Source of the DNA: Adiantum capillus-veneris
Taxonomy: Eukaryota > Streptophyta > Polypodiopsida > Polypodiales > Pteridaceae
Assembly: GCA_014529385.2 (NCBI GenBank)
Contig: CM043967.1
Location: 131,005,182-131,069,181, forward strand
Reading direction: 5' to 3'
Length of the DNA stretch: 64,000 bases
The notes below the pieces were generated by a model that was not told where the DNA came from, ran no database searches, and saw nothing but the letters and a program-made list of their open reading frames with translations. Made by a program: the position numbers and the translations under genes. Below, one piece after another: positions 41,701-52,453 of this stretch. Within the stretch, counting starts at the first letter, position 1. Each line of letters begins with the position of its first letter.

Positions 41701-41878
41701 CCAAGGGATCAGTTACCTTTGAGTTGTGTTTTTGTGGAAGTTATTTTGGTACAATTTGTGGTGCTAATCTTGAGTCTTGAGCACTACTTAGAGACATTGC
41801 TATAGAGGTGTCCCTTGCTCTTGTTTTCGCGCAACATTGTTTTTGCTTCTCACCTTTAGTTTATAGGTGTTGAGAGCC
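38721..41878. other. About 3.1 kb without recognisable genes
   Basis: ORFs up to 157 residues (40252-40725, plus strand) have no domain I recognise and a composition expected from AT-rich noncoding DNA. No repeat of another part of the window was noticed. The last 240 bases before 41879 could be the leader of the gag that follows. Confidence 0.3.
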
Positions 41879-43196
41879 ATGGCATTTAGTTTTCCAAATT
41901 TTCATGGAAAGGAAAAGTGCCAAAGGTTTCATTGACAAAATTGAGTTTTCTTACCTTCTTGTTGACAAGCAGGAACCAGCATCGGTGCTACAAATCTTCT
42001 ATTTTTGTTTGAAGGGAGATGCTCGAGAGTGGTTGGAAGGCTACAAAAAAGAGTTCTAATCAACCCAACCTCCTCAAGTTAGGACCTATGAAATGGTAAG
42101 GCATTTTTTCCTTATGCATTTTTGGCATGTGGAAGACCCACAAAAAGTATGGCAGACTATTCAAAGCTTAGTGCAAGGTGAAATCCAAACCATAGAGGAC
42201 TTTGTGAAGGCATTCAATGCATTCTAGACAAAGTGGTGCACATCTTTGGGGGTAAAATTATTCCAGCCATGTCTTGCAAGCTTGAGAAGAGGCATATGCT
42301 TCAAGGTGGAGCTCAAGTAGCCAAGGACCTTCAAAGAGGCGGTTGAAATTGCAAAAAATAAAGAGTGGAAGGCAGAGCATCTCAATCCACTTGGAATCAC
42401 TGAAGATCCCAAGGTTGAAGAAGTTGTAGTGCAACCAAGAGTCCTCATTAGGGATCCAAGTTATGATCAACAAGCCTCTTAAGATTTGAATTCTTTTTGC
42501 AAGGAGATGCAAGAGGTGGGACGTCTTATGGAGAATCTAAGCATACATATGATGGGAGGTGGAAGAGGTCAAAGCTATGGGTATGGTCATGGAAATGGAA
42601 GCAATGAGGGGTCTGCATGTGGTAAAGGAAGATGCATGGCTGGAAGAGGGGATATGTTTCAATGCTACAATTGTGGTGAATGAGTTCATAAAAGCCCTTG
42701 ATGTGATGAAATGAGAATGGGTGGTGATATGTTTCCTCTTCATTCATAGATTCCTTCTTGAGGTCGAGATTATGGTATTGAGATCAAATAGAAAGCGGGA
42801 CCAAGTAGTTTGACAATTGAAGAGAAGGGCAAGACAAAGGTGGTAAGCATAATCCATTTAGAGAAGAACAAGGATTATTTGGAAGCTATGGCCATGCCCG
42901 TATGTAAGAGGGTTACAAGAGATCATGATATGACTGATGCACATCCCAGTCATAAAAGAGGGAAACAAGTTGAAACGGGTACAGGTAAAGAGAAGAAGAA
43001 GAGAAAACCAACACAACATTACAATGCATCCAATTTTCCTTTGGGAAACGGGCAAAAAAATTATAGTTTAAGGGCTGATTTTGTGAGAAAAAAGGTTGAT
43101 GTTACCTTTAAGAAACTCATGGAAATGTGTCCTAAGTTAAAGAGGCAATGGAAGTATGTGGTCAACCCTAGGAAGAACGAGCCTCATTTGTTTGTC
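41879..43196 (+). pseudogene. Ty3/gypsy gag with zinc knuckle and pre-protease region
   Basis: The start is the ATG at 41879 (MAFSFPNFHGKEK). Although broken by stops, the frames give FYFCLKGDAREWLEGYKKEF, RHFFLMHFWHVEDPQKVWQ and QTIEDFVKAFNAF, a typical capsid pattern. A Gly-rich stretch leads to MFQCYNCGE and, after a stop, the His of a CCHC knuckle (42655-42705). ORF 42810-43268 then has a basic linker and VDVTFKKLMEMCPKLKRQW, like the helix before protease in some elements. The true sequence ends at about 43196. The last part of that ORF is antisense to the chromovirus RNase H, where the two elements are fused. Confidence 0.7.
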
Positions 43197-43214
43197 CCAC
43201 CTCATTTGTTTGTC
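43182..43214. repeat. 15-bp direct repeat at the gag/chromovirus junction
   Basis: cctcatttgtttgtc occurs at 43182-43196 and 43200-43214, separated by cca, precisely where + strand gag sequence gives way to minus-strand chromovirus RNase H. This marks the fusion point of two elements in opposite orientation. Confidence 0.8.
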
Positions 43215-43683
43215 GGAAATCTTGGTTCGCGTCATGAAATACTTGAGACTTTGGTGGTCGGTTCGTAGGATAAATGGAGTGCCCAATTCCATGTGTCTAG
43301 GGCATGTAGAACAGCTAAAAGCTCTTTCTCATAAATGCCCAAGACTCGTTCATCAATACTGAGCCTTCGTCTCTCATATGCTATGGCATGCCCTTCTTGA
43401 AGCAAAACTGCTCCAAGGCAATCACCACAAGCATCACATTGGACCTCAAATGGCTTTGAGAGATCCGGAAGCACGAGGACTGGTTGGGAAGTAAGCTTCT
43501 CTTTGAGCTTTTCAAAAGCATTTTGCTCCTTAGCAGTCCATACAAACTTAACGTTCTTCTTAGTTAAGTTGTGTAATGGTCCTGCTACTTGAGAGAATTT
43601 TGCTATGAAGCGTCTATAGTATGCGCACATACCAACAAAGATTCTTAGCTCATGTAGATTTCTTGGGTTAGGCCATGCTTTTA
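43200..43683 (-). pseudogene. Chromovirus RNase H, truncated
   Basis: ORF 43232-43630: MCAYYRRFIAKFSQVAGPLH, FVWTAKEQNAFEKLKEKL, QCDACGDCLGAVLLQEGH, IYEKELLAVLHALDTW. After a frame change near 43310, FILRTDHQSLKYFMTRTK can be read to about 43215. The first Asp (CDAC), the Glu (EKELL) and the RTDH Asp are present. The domain is cut at the 15-bp repeat junction. Confidence 0.85.
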
Positions 43684-44283
43684 TTACTCTAACTTTGATG
43701 GATCCATTTGGATACCATCTTTAGAGATAATATGACCTAGGTATTGAATCTCTTGAAGGAAGAATTCGCTTTTCTTTTGGTTGAGAAAAAGCTTGTTCTC
43801 CCTCAATGCTTGAAAAATCACTTGGAGATGTTGCTTATGTTCCTCCAAAGACTTGGAGTAGATGATGATATCATCAAAGAACACTCCAGTGAATTTGCGG
43901 TATGGTCTAAAAATTTTCTCCATCAAACGATTAAACGTAGCTGGTGCATTAGTCAAGCCAAAAGGCATGACTAGATATTCATAAAGACCAAACGTTGTGC
44001 GAAACGCGGTCTTTAAGATATCTTCATCCACTATCCTTATTTGATGATAGCCACTCTTAAGGTCAATCCTACTAAAGTAGGTCAAGCCTTGTAGCTTATC
44101 AAATAGATCTTCTACCCGAGGTACGGGAAATCTGTTTTTGATAGTGATATGGTTTAGTGCTCGATAGTCCACACACATACGGTATGTACCATCTTTCTTT
44201 TCCACTAAAAGGACTGGATAACAAAAGGGAGAGGAACTAGGCCTCACCATCCCTTTGTCTACCAGCTCTTGTACTTGCCTCAT
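43684..44283 (-). pseudogene. Chromovirus reverse transcriptase
   Basis: The 199-residue ORF covers most of RT: VQELVDKGMVRPSSSPFCYP, LVEKKDGTYRMCVDYRALN, FSRIDLKSGYHQIRI, VMPFGLTNAPATFNRLMEKI, catalytic VFFDDIIIYSKS and FLQEIQYLGHIISKDGI. The catalytic FDD triplet is intact and the sequence is close to the plant chromovirus consensus. It is well preserved here but joined to broken neighbours. It reads into the protease end with a frame change near 44280. Confidence 0.92.
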
Positions 44284-44792
44284 GATATCCTCTTGTTGAG
44301 CTTGTGAGACTCGATAAGGAGGCTTGTTAGGTGGTGAGCTTCCAGGAAGGAGCTCAATGTGATGGTCGTCATCCCCTCGTTTGGAGGTAAGTCCGTAGGG
44401 ATATCATCGATGAACACATCTTGGAATCCTTTTAGAAAATTAGACAAGTCTAACTCTTCTTGATTCCTACCATTTACATTTGATGAAACATTAGTATCTT
44501 TTAGAGACTCTTTGACAAAAATAATGTACGCAGAAACTGAGCTCTTCATTGACTTATCAAAAGCAAGAGGATTTACAAGTGGAATAGTGCGACCACGCTC
44601 ACTAGCATCTATATACATGTTCTTTCCCCTGTAGTAGGTGAAGTAGATTCTCCTTTTAGGGAACTTCATGTTGGCAGCCATGCGATCAAACCATGGTGCC
44701 CCTAGGATAACATCCTCATGTTGGAGAGGAGAGATGAAGAAGTCTTCCTTGTCGACATAGCTTTGGACATGAAGCCTCAACTTCCCAATCAA
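44280..44792 (-). pseudogene. Chromovirus protease end and RT-proximal linker
   Basis: Begins with the end of a retropepsin (HEDVILGAPWFDRM, KRRIYFTYYRG) and continues with a linker to RT that includes FLKGFQDVFIDDIPTDLPP, the usual segment just before RT fingers. A frame change separates it from both the protease start (44811-45377) and RT. Confidence 0.8.
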
Positions 44793-44810
44793 GGGAGTAA
44801 CCGAGGCTTG

Positions 44811-45377
44811 TTATCCCTTGAAAGCTGCATCAGCCAATACTATATCTCCCATCTCAAAAGCTTGAATGCCCAACTTGGTGGCCAACTCCATTGATATGAA
44901 GTTAAGAGTAGAGCCAGGGTCAAACAAGATGAAGGCATCATGCTCTCTTACCTTTCCCCAAGCATAGGAAAGTGATGATCCTTTGCAATGAGCATCCTCT
45001 TTTGGAGCTTCGATGGTGGAAGCCCTAGGAGTCTCATTGCGAGTATTCTTCTTGGGGCAAGAACGATAGCCATGTCCTTGCTCCCCACACTTGAAACACT
45101 TATGGTCCTTGCGAAAAGCTTCAAGATCTTCAGGAGAGAGTTTGTTTTTACCTTTGTAAAATCCCTTCTCCTTGGACCGGTTGTTGTTGTTGTTGGAATT
45201 GACTTGGAAAGTATTTTGAACATTGGTTTTCCCCTTTGCATCATTTTTGTCTTTGTTTTCCATGGTCTTGACATTACGTCTAGCCCCTTGATGGAAATTG
45301 ATGCGTGAAGAAACCATGGTGTGATGGATTACTTCGCTAATAGTACCAGGCCGTTGAGAGTTGATGTATTCATCCAT
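44811..45377 (-). pseudogene. Chromovirus zinc knuckle and protease start
   Basis: One canonical knuckle, CFKCGEQGHGYRSC (Cx2Cx4Hx4C), then the protease active site AFILFDPGSTLNFISMELA. The D-P-G triplet, instead of DTG or DSG, is to my knowledge common in plant chromovirus proteases. A Lys-rich linker precedes the knuckle. It ends at a stop before the protease flap. Confidence 0.85.
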
Positions 45378-45381
45378 CTCT

Positions 45382-46424
45382 TTAGGTAATCCCGCACATA
45401 ATTGCTTCCTTTGCTAGGCAAAGTCTATCTTTTGAAAGACAGTAGCCTTGAGATGTAAATCCCAACACTTGTCTACATATTTGTGGATAGACTAATGGGA
45501 GAGGAGCTTCAAGCTGCGCCATTCGGTAAGCACTTTGTCCTTTGCATCTCTTGCAAGGAATTGCTTCATGATGGAAACTCGTAGAGTTTTCCATGTCTTT
45601 GGGGCTTCACCATTTCCACGAAGGCTAGCCCACCATTGACAAGCTGATTTTTGGAAGTGCATAGCTACATGGCGTAGCTTGGAGGACTCTGTGAAGCCCT
45701 CATCTCCAAAGGCCGCATCAAATTGCTGGATGAAGGCCAACACTTTGTCGGCAGCACCGAAGGTGCCATCATAGGTGAGAAAAGAGATACTCTTTCCTCC
45801 CTCCTTGAACTTATTTAGCTTTTGTGACCTTCGCCATGCAGGAAATGATTTGCGATGTCCTCCCCTCTTGTATTCTCTAGGAGAATAGCCATAACTTTCG
45901 TCAGAAGAGGAGGAAGGTGAAGAAGAAGGAGAAGAGGGTGACCTACTCCTAGCCCTTTTCTTCCTTTGTTTCCTCTCTTGCCTTTCTGAGTGATGAAGAG
46001 AAGGACTATGTGTTGATCTTTTCCTCTTGGGAGGAGTGGGCGATCGTCTAGACCGCCGTCTTTTTGGAGCCACATCTTCAGAGGAACTTAAACTTTCATT
46101 GCTTTCTTGCTCTTTGGATTCCTCCTCTCGAATGGAAGAGAGTTTTCTTTTGGGGGTCTCTTCAAGAGGCCTCCTAAGCTCTCTCTCCTCTTGGAGAGGA
46201 AGGGAAATTCCATAAGCAGAAAGTTTTTGAGTAACTTCGGCTTGCAAAACAGGGTTGCCCATAGCTTGCTGCAACCTAGTGACGAGATAATTCACAAACA
46301 TGGGAGCATCATCATTAGCACCTTCATGTGCAAAATCAAAGCTATCAATGTTCATTCTACTCTCTTGATTATTGTCAGCCATGTTAACAAAATTTATGTA
46401 TGTACTTAGTGTATGCTTTGGCAA
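45382..46424 (-). CDS. Chromovirus gag with RS-rich segment
   Basis: ORF 45492-46424 (310 residues). N-terminal part: MNIDSFDFAHEGANDD and FVNYLVTRLQQAM. About residues 115-195 form an Arg-Ser-rich segment (KRRRSRRSPTPPKRKRSTHS, RARSRSPSSPSSSPSSSSDE), like the RS domains of splicing factors. The capsid-like part follows: KSISFLTYDGTFGAADKVLA, MHFQKSACQWWASLRGNGEA and SIMKQFLARDAKDKV. The ORF stops at 45492, and the capsid end plus linker are in another frame to 45382. The capsid motifs and the PBS upstream show that this is gag, not an SR protein gene. Confidence 0.85.
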
Positions 46425-46783
46425 TTCAAAACCTTAGTTGCCACTCCTCTTAGCCTTTGAAAATCGGCTCTTAAGTATCTACACCCACGGCTTGAAGTGG
46501 TTAATTATAGAGAGTAGAGGAGTAGGTCTAACATAGCAGAGTTGCCAAGGGCTAGCTCCTTTCGGACTTCTTATGGCTCAATAATGATAAAGATGTAGGC
46601 ATGTCTAAAAAGACTCCATTATTGAGTCCAAAGCTCCCAAGGTGTGCACCATCCCCCACATAGTGAGCTCAACAAAACCGATAATAGATCCTAGTTCCAC
46701 TTACCCTAATATAATTAACAACATCAACCATTTATAGGCTACTTAAGGACCTCTCTTCTTAAGCAAGAAAAGAGAAACCAAAT
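46425..46783 (-). other. Chromovirus leader
   Basis: Noncoding stretch between PBS and gag start. No conserved structure was noticed. Confidence 0.6.
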
Positions 46784-46795
46784 GCTCCGATACCA
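46784..46795 (-). promoter_or_regulatory. Chromovirus primer binding site (initiator-Met tRNA)
   Basis: On the minus strand TTACA, T, then TGGTATCGGAGC. It differs by one base from the plant initiator-Met tRNA site TGGTATCAGAGC. It sits directly after the LTR end. Confidence 0.9.
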
Positions 46796-46796
46796 A

Positions 46797-48437
46797 TGTA
46801 ATGAAATTGGCCTATTTAATTTGAGAGTAGCGGAAATTAATGAGAGTACTTTTGAGAAATGACTTTGTGAGCATAGCGGGTGAACATAATTGAAGATAGC
46901 AACATAATCATAGCAATTAGTTAACTTGGCATGAACAATAATTTTGCAAGAGAGAGAATTTAGAGAACATGACAACAGTTGAGGACCGGATTTATGTGGA
47001 GCCGGTCCCCCCTCCAATAGGCATTTGTATTATGATTTCTCCCATTAAGAGAGACTTGTTACAATACAATCCTTGTGTTCCTTGTGACCTAGGTGATGCA
47101 ATGAACATGGAAAGCTTCATGCATCACAAACATAACATAAACTTGAAGAAAGCTTTAACTATCCCAAGCCTCAGCCCCAAGACCTCAAACACCTTCGAAG
47201 GTGGAGAGAGCTAGCAGGGAATGAGAGTAGGGAAGAGAAAGAAGAAACATTTCGTAGGAGAAAGAATTAGTTCCTCACTTATCATAACTCTTTTTGCTAG
47301 CATATATAATAGCATAGTAATGAAGAAGAAGGAGATGTCAAGATTAAGCATTGAAGCATGGCTCTTGGTTGGATTTGCACTCCATATCCAAGAGTGTTGG
47401 TGTAGGCTCTCAACCTCTACTTACTTGGAGAAGGAGAGGGAGCTCTTGCACTTTGCATAGCACACAATGAGAGTCTTTGTGAGTGTGTGTGGGTGAGTAT
47501 ACCCCCTAAGCAACCCCCTAGCTTGCTTGGGTCGACCCCCCCTTGTAGCTCATGCTTGAAGCTCATTGGACCCCTCCAGGCCTAGCCAATCACAAGCAGG
47601 AGGCATTACAAGCAGCAAGGGTAGCCTTGAGACAAGTGTCCTCCTTTCCCATTTGAGAGAGAGGGCTAGATAAATGCTAAATCATTTAATTAAATCTGCT
47701 AAATTATTATTGGACCCCTTGGGTGGCCAACCAATAGGCTTCAGGCACACCATGAGGACAACATGAAGAGGAACTTGACAAGTGTCCCTTTTGCTTTATT
47801 TGTACCATGCATGCCTTGTGTGAGTGTGTGGGTGTTCTCTCTCATCCCCCCTCATGAAGGGCTTGCCCCCTCCTTTTAGGGATTGAATCTTTGACTTTTT
47901 GACACCTCAAGCCCCTCATGCATAGGTCCAGTTCCCACCACAAGCTTGGCTCATAAGCACTTTAAGCTTGGGCTGGGTTCTCACCTCAAGTGCAACCTTA
48001 GCATCTCAAGCATGTCAAGAACCTCAAGCATCTCAATAATTAAGCACCTCAATCATCTCAAGCACCTCAATCATCAAGCACCTCAAGAACCTTAGTCATC
48101 AAGCATGACAAGCAGGACAAGCACGTCGAGCTGGGTTGGGTTCCCGCGCCTCAAGCTCAGCCCTAGCTTACCTAAGGTCAAAGGCCTTTTACACACATTA
48201 TTGGAGGTATTCAATGAATCTAACCCTAAGGTCTTATGCTCCATTTTTTAGCCTTGCTCTTTGATAGACCATCTCTCATTTGGGCCCCTTTACCATTGGC
48301 CCCGTGTTGAGATAGATCTATAAGCACATGTCTATATCTTAACACTTGTTCCCGTTTATTCTCCCACATTAAGTGATCAATTTAATATGAGAAAATCATT
48401 TGGGTTGGTTAGATATTAGATATTAGATTTTATGACA
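46797..48437 (-). repeat. Chromovirus 5' LTR (1,641 bp)
   Basis: On the minus strand it begins TGTCATAAAATC and ends CATTACA next to the PBS. The outer edge is confirmed by the second copy at 57160-58467, whose homology ends at the same ttttatgaca. The region near 48000-48130 has many short caagca and acctcaa repeats. ORFs inside are not conserved. Confidence 0.85.
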
Positions 48438-48790
48438 CAAGGGATGATAAGAAGAGGTTTGACATGGCTAGCAAGCAATATTTGGATGTTGATTGTGATG
48501 AGGAAAATGGTGAAGAAGAGTATTAAAATGAAGAAAAATACAATGGGGATGATGGCAGTGAGGTGGAAGATAGTAATGATAGTGACATAGATATTTCATC
48601 CTAATTTCTTGAAGAGGAGCATGATGAGAAACAAATATTTCTTTTCCTTATGCAAAATGAGGACATATCTGGTCCTTATGAGAAAATGGAAGAGCTAATG
48701 CAACCCAAACTTCAACCTAATGTCAAACAAGAGCTGATTCAAAGCATGTTGTCTTCAAATTTGACTAGGCATGAGAAGGGTAAGTATCTA
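48438..48790 (+). pseudogene. Acidic coding-like fragment
   Basis: In one + frame: KKRFDMASKQYLDVDCDEEN, then a stop, then DDGSEVEDSNDSDIDIS, a stop, and FLEEEHDEKQIFLFLMQNED followed by ELMQPKLQPNVKQELIQSML. Two stops interrupt it. It ends at gagaagGGTAAGT, which resembles an exon end with a splice donor (about 48777-48786). No recognised domain. It could be an old exon or retroelement remnant next to the LTR. Confidence 0.25.
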
Positions 48791-49985
48791 CACATGATGC
48801 AGTAGTTTCCTAATCTATAACTCAACTTGAATGAACAACTCTAATAGAGAATTTTGTGATTAAGATATTTCTAACCAACAAAATGTTTCACTTCTATGTA
48901 TGCTTGCCCTACAACAAACATTGGCCCCCAAAATGCTTGATCCGTTTGGTACCACATAGATATATGGGAGATGCTTAGTTGTTGCTTGAGGGCTACGAAA
49001 ACCAAGGCTAAGGGATTCTTGGAAGGGTAGATGGTGGTAGTAGGAAATGAAAGAGAAACAAGTCAACGGGCATGGGCATGGGTAGGGCAGCACATGGGCA
49101 AGTGATGTCGGGCAATGAGGGCCTTTGCACAGGGGTGTAAGGTGAAGCCAGGACCTACAATGTGACAGTTAATTATTGAGTTGCTTGCTCTCATGTAAAT
49201 GAAGTCTAGCCGGTGGCTAGTCATGTCAAACTATTATAATGCAATTGACCAAAACTCTCAACACCATTGACATCAAACACAGGACCTCTACCTTCCACAC
49301 TATGTAGAATATGTGCTCTATCCACTACACTTGTATGCATGTGATATCCATATGATTGTGGGTGGGTAATGCTATATAGTTGAAGAAAAAGCCCCCCCCC
49401 CCCCCCCCCCCCCCCCCCCGCCCCCCGAAAAAAAGGTGTGTGATCCACCCAATCGGTCTCGTTCACCTACATGAGGGCAAACAACTCAATCTTTATCTAT
49501 TTCCAAACTACAATGGAGGTAGTGTTGTGGTAGAAGAAAACATATATAAGGCATGCCTATGCAGGGTATTGAGGCAAAGGCAATGTCAAAGTAGGTAGTA
49601 ATGGACATAGGTAGGAAGTGTACCATGGAAACACCACAAGGAACCCTACACTATGGTATCAAGATTGGGTTGAAGCAATGGACTATGGATCTAGATGTAG
49701 ATAGAGGGGCTAAGGTGGTTGGCAACAAGGGCAATAGCAAGTGTAGACAAAATGTAGGGAGACACAATGCGTGGGGGCAAGGTCGGGTTAAAGGTGGAGA
49801 GGGCATGGTGGCAATGATGGGAAGGATGCACACATGGACCAAATTGCCAATGCATGCTAACTGCCTAATTCTTGTTGAAATTTTGGTAGTATAACAATCA
49901 CTGGCCATTGACTACCGCAAGCGGACAACCGACAGGCCATTTTCTGACCACTTTGCGTTTGCCGTTTGGTCATAATATTGTGGCG
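48791..49985. other. Noncoding stretch with a poly-C tract
   Basis: No supported gene. A C run at 49392-49419, continuing after one G to 49426, is the only marked feature. A run this long may also have an uncertain length in the assembly. ORFs crossing it encode Pro or Gly repeats. Confidence 0.5.
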
Positions 49986-50690
49986 AAAAGGAATATTTTG
50001 ATAATACAAAAAATTACAAGGGGTATATCAGACTCCATACTTAACATTTGGAAGACTCAATGGCCAGAATACATGAAGGTATTCATCTGCAAGGTGCTAT
50101 GGGGAGCCTTGCTTATTGGGATTAAGGTGCAAACTAGAGGGGTTGGCTCTGACACCAGGTCTCGGTATAGGTTAGCCTTTGAAGAACCCTTTCATCTATT
50201 CATCATGTGCCCTACTTCACGGGGCCTGGTTGCTAAGGTGTGCAAATAGGTACGCAAAACTTGGAATACAATTTTCTTTATGGATTTCAAAGCCATGCCA
50301 TTTTGGTGTGCACCCATATTACTAGATTTTGCTACCTGAATCGGGTCTAGATTTCTAGGAATCTTCAGATATTTGAGGCCAAGCTTGTGGTAGCTTGTTT
50401 TGATGATATTTTGTGCATGAGCACTGAGCTCATCCATGGTGTTGAGCTAGAAGAGGATCAATGGATAAGGATGAAGATTGGACTCATGCATTGAGTTGCT
50501 TGGAACACTCAATAGGGTAGATTTGTAACCGATGGTATTGTTTCTTTAATTGTGCACAAGCCTCTGTTGGAACCCTAGTCCCATCAAGGCACATGTAGTG
50601 CTTGTGGGTAATTGTATTCTTTTTGAATTTATATAAATTATCTCAACTCACAATTATGAGTATGGCAAAAAAAAGAAAAAAAAAACATTG
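49986..50690 (+). pseudogene. LINE 3' end: zinc-binding RT tail with hairpin and A-rich tail
   Basis: Reads ISDSILNIWKTQWPEYMKVF, then CKVLWGALLIGIKVQTRG and PFHLFIMCP, a decayed RT zinc-binding tail of plant LINEs. Compare 60360-60560, which reads MKVFIWKVLWGTLPTEVKVL and LPHLFKDCP. The remainder is LINE-like 3' sequence with stops. It ends with ACTCACAATTATGAGT (50646-50661), TATGGC and an A-rich tail to about 50690, the same layout as the LINE ends near 61.0 and 61.2 kb. Confidence 0.65.
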
Positions 50691-50859
50691 TGTTTTCAAT
50701 GGTGATTTGCATGAGGAAGTGTATTTATCATAACCTCATGGTTTTGATTAAAAAAAAGGAAGGAAAAAAATTGTGCAATCTTAAGAATCCTTCGTGGCAC
50801 TCACGTCAAAAGAGGAGATTAGATACTAGAAAGGGACTACTAGACACCGTTCTCTGTGG

Positions 50860-51125
50860 GGCCCCATCGTGGAAGATTTGAGCATTGATAACCATTGGAT
50901 GGAAATTGCTAGAAATCTAAACAACAAGGGCCTTGACACCTTAGATGCTCTATGGAATGATAAAAAAGGGGATTGGAAAACCTTGATGCATCTAAAGCTT
51001 TGTTGCAACCTCTCACTCCAGGAGGACGTCCCTATTGGAAGGCTACTACAAAAAGTATCAATCCTAACCCTTCCTCCTTTCTTGGATAACCCTGTGCAAA
51101 GGATATGCCAGGGATCTTTGTAGCT
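50860..51125 (+). pseudogene. LINE fragment (between RT and zinc-binding tail)
   Basis: ORF 50869-51123 contains WMEIARNLNNKGLDTLDALW, matching WREVARKMNNKGLHQLCQFW of the LINE at about 60030. In the complete order this part comes before the zinc-binding tail, yet here it lies after another LINE's A-tail, so it belongs to a separate truncated insertion. Confidence 0.55.
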
Positions 51126-51164
51126 TTCTGATGATTAAGCAATTCAACCTTAGCTGAGAACTTT

Positions 51165-52290
51165 TTTAAAAAAAGGAAGCCTTTTTATGGTTTAAAACCA
51201 AGCTCCAATGCTTGGTATGAAAATATTTATGCTTACTTGGTTGTAGATGGTTTTTAGAATAGTGCAACTAAGAGCACTTTGTATGTCAAGCTTGCAGATG
51301 ATGTATTTTGAATAATTGTGCATTATATTGATGACATATTTCTTATTGTACCAAATGCAAGATTTATTCATGATTTTTAAAGCTGATCGGAAATCCTCCT
51401 TTGAGATGTTATGTTTGGAGCTTTTGCAACATTATTTGGGTATATAGTTTAAGCATGTTTATTGCTTTGTGTTAGACAATATATATTAAGACACTCTTGC
51501 ATAGATTTAGCTTTATAGATTGTAAGCCTCGTGTTACTTCTATGGAGATAGGTTTGAAGCTTAGTCTTCATGATGCTAGAGAGCACTTTGATGTCACTCT
51601 CTATTGATAGGCTATTGGTTGCATTATTTATGTATATTTATGCATAGCCCAAGGTTTATGCATTAGAGGGTAGTGAAGTGAATCTTTTGCTAATTTTGTG
51701 GGACTCTAGATCTTGGTTTATTTTATCCCAAGGGGGATCATTGTTTCTAGATCTACATGATTTTTCAGACTCAGATTAGGCTAGTTACTATATCACAAGA
51801 GTGTCCACTAGTGGTTTTTGTTTCATGCTCAACATCCTAGGCATATTTTGGTTAAGTAAGAAGTAGCCTATAGTGGACACTTCTAGTTGTGATACTAAGT
51901 ACATGGTAGGTTTCATAGCTATTATTGAGTGTGCTTGGCTCACAAACCTTTTGTCTTTTTCACCTTGGTGGTGGGTAGAAGTATGTTGACACCATGACCT
52001 TCACTAGTAGTCATGTGCTTTAGCACTTGCAAGGAACCTAGTGTTCAAGGCTTACACAATGCTCACCCATTGTTCAATGCGATAGAATGCTCATCCAATG
52101 TTCAATTCTCACATAAAGCACATTGTGGTGCATTGTTATTGTATCAAGGAGAGATTTTATGTAGAATACATACGCTTGGCTTATGTGCCTGTACAATATA
52201 GTCGTGCTGCTCATTTTATAGAGGCACTACCTCTTGAGAAGTTTAAAGTTTTTCACAAAGCTTTGGGCTTAGTCACCTTTGTAGACTAAT
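51165..52290 (+). pseudogene. Ty1/copia RT and RNase H remnant
   Basis: Many stops, but a continuous series of copia motifs on the + strand: FYGLKPSSNAWYENIYAYL, TLYVKLADDVF, VHYIDDIFLIV (the YVDD box, now YIDD), LELLQHYLGI, IGLKLSLHDA and TLYXQAIG. The RNase H part follows: VSTSGFCFML, a SKKxP-like motif, SSCDTKYMVGFIAIIECAWL, and near the end HIKHIVVHCYCIKERFYVEY and VQYSRAAHFIEALPLEKFK. This is the C-terminal third of a copia polyprotein. It ends where the minus-strand Tat element begins, and no LTR was found. The only copia piece in the window. Confidence 0.8.
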
Positions 52291-52453
52291 CACGTAGGGT
52301 TTGACATTTCCCTATATATCAGTGCCAACTCATGTTCACTGCATCACATGTTACCATATTATTTCAAGTGATGTGTGTGAATGCATTTTTAGCCATCAAG
52401 GCACTTTTTCCCTTTGTTAGTAATTTTTTTCCCTCTACTTATATATATGCGCA

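Larger units (their letters stand above)
43200..48437 (-). mobile_element. Chromovirus-like Ty3/gypsy element, 3'-truncated in RNase H
   Basis: Minus-strand order: LTR 46797-48437, PBS 46784-46795, gag 45492-46424, zinc knuckle and protease 44811-45377, protease end 44280-44792, RT 43684-44283, RNase H to about 43200. Integrase and the second LTR are gone, removed by the junction at 43182-43214. RT motifs are those of plant chromoviruses, but the chromodomain region would lie in the missing part, so lineage placement is from RT alone. Frame breaks separate most domains. Confidence 0.85.

Noticed and set aside
45492-46424. SR splicing-factor gene suggested by the RS-rich segment
   Set aside because: Capsid motif, zinc knuckle and RT follow in order, and a Met-tRNA PBS and LTR lie upstream, so it is gag.
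46797-48437. Target-site duplication for the chromovirus LTR
   Set aside because: The other end of the element is missing, so flanking bases cannot be compared.
49392-49426. Poly-C tract as a functional G-quadruplex-like element
   Set aside because: A single homopolymer with no other context. Length may be a sequencing or assembly artefact.
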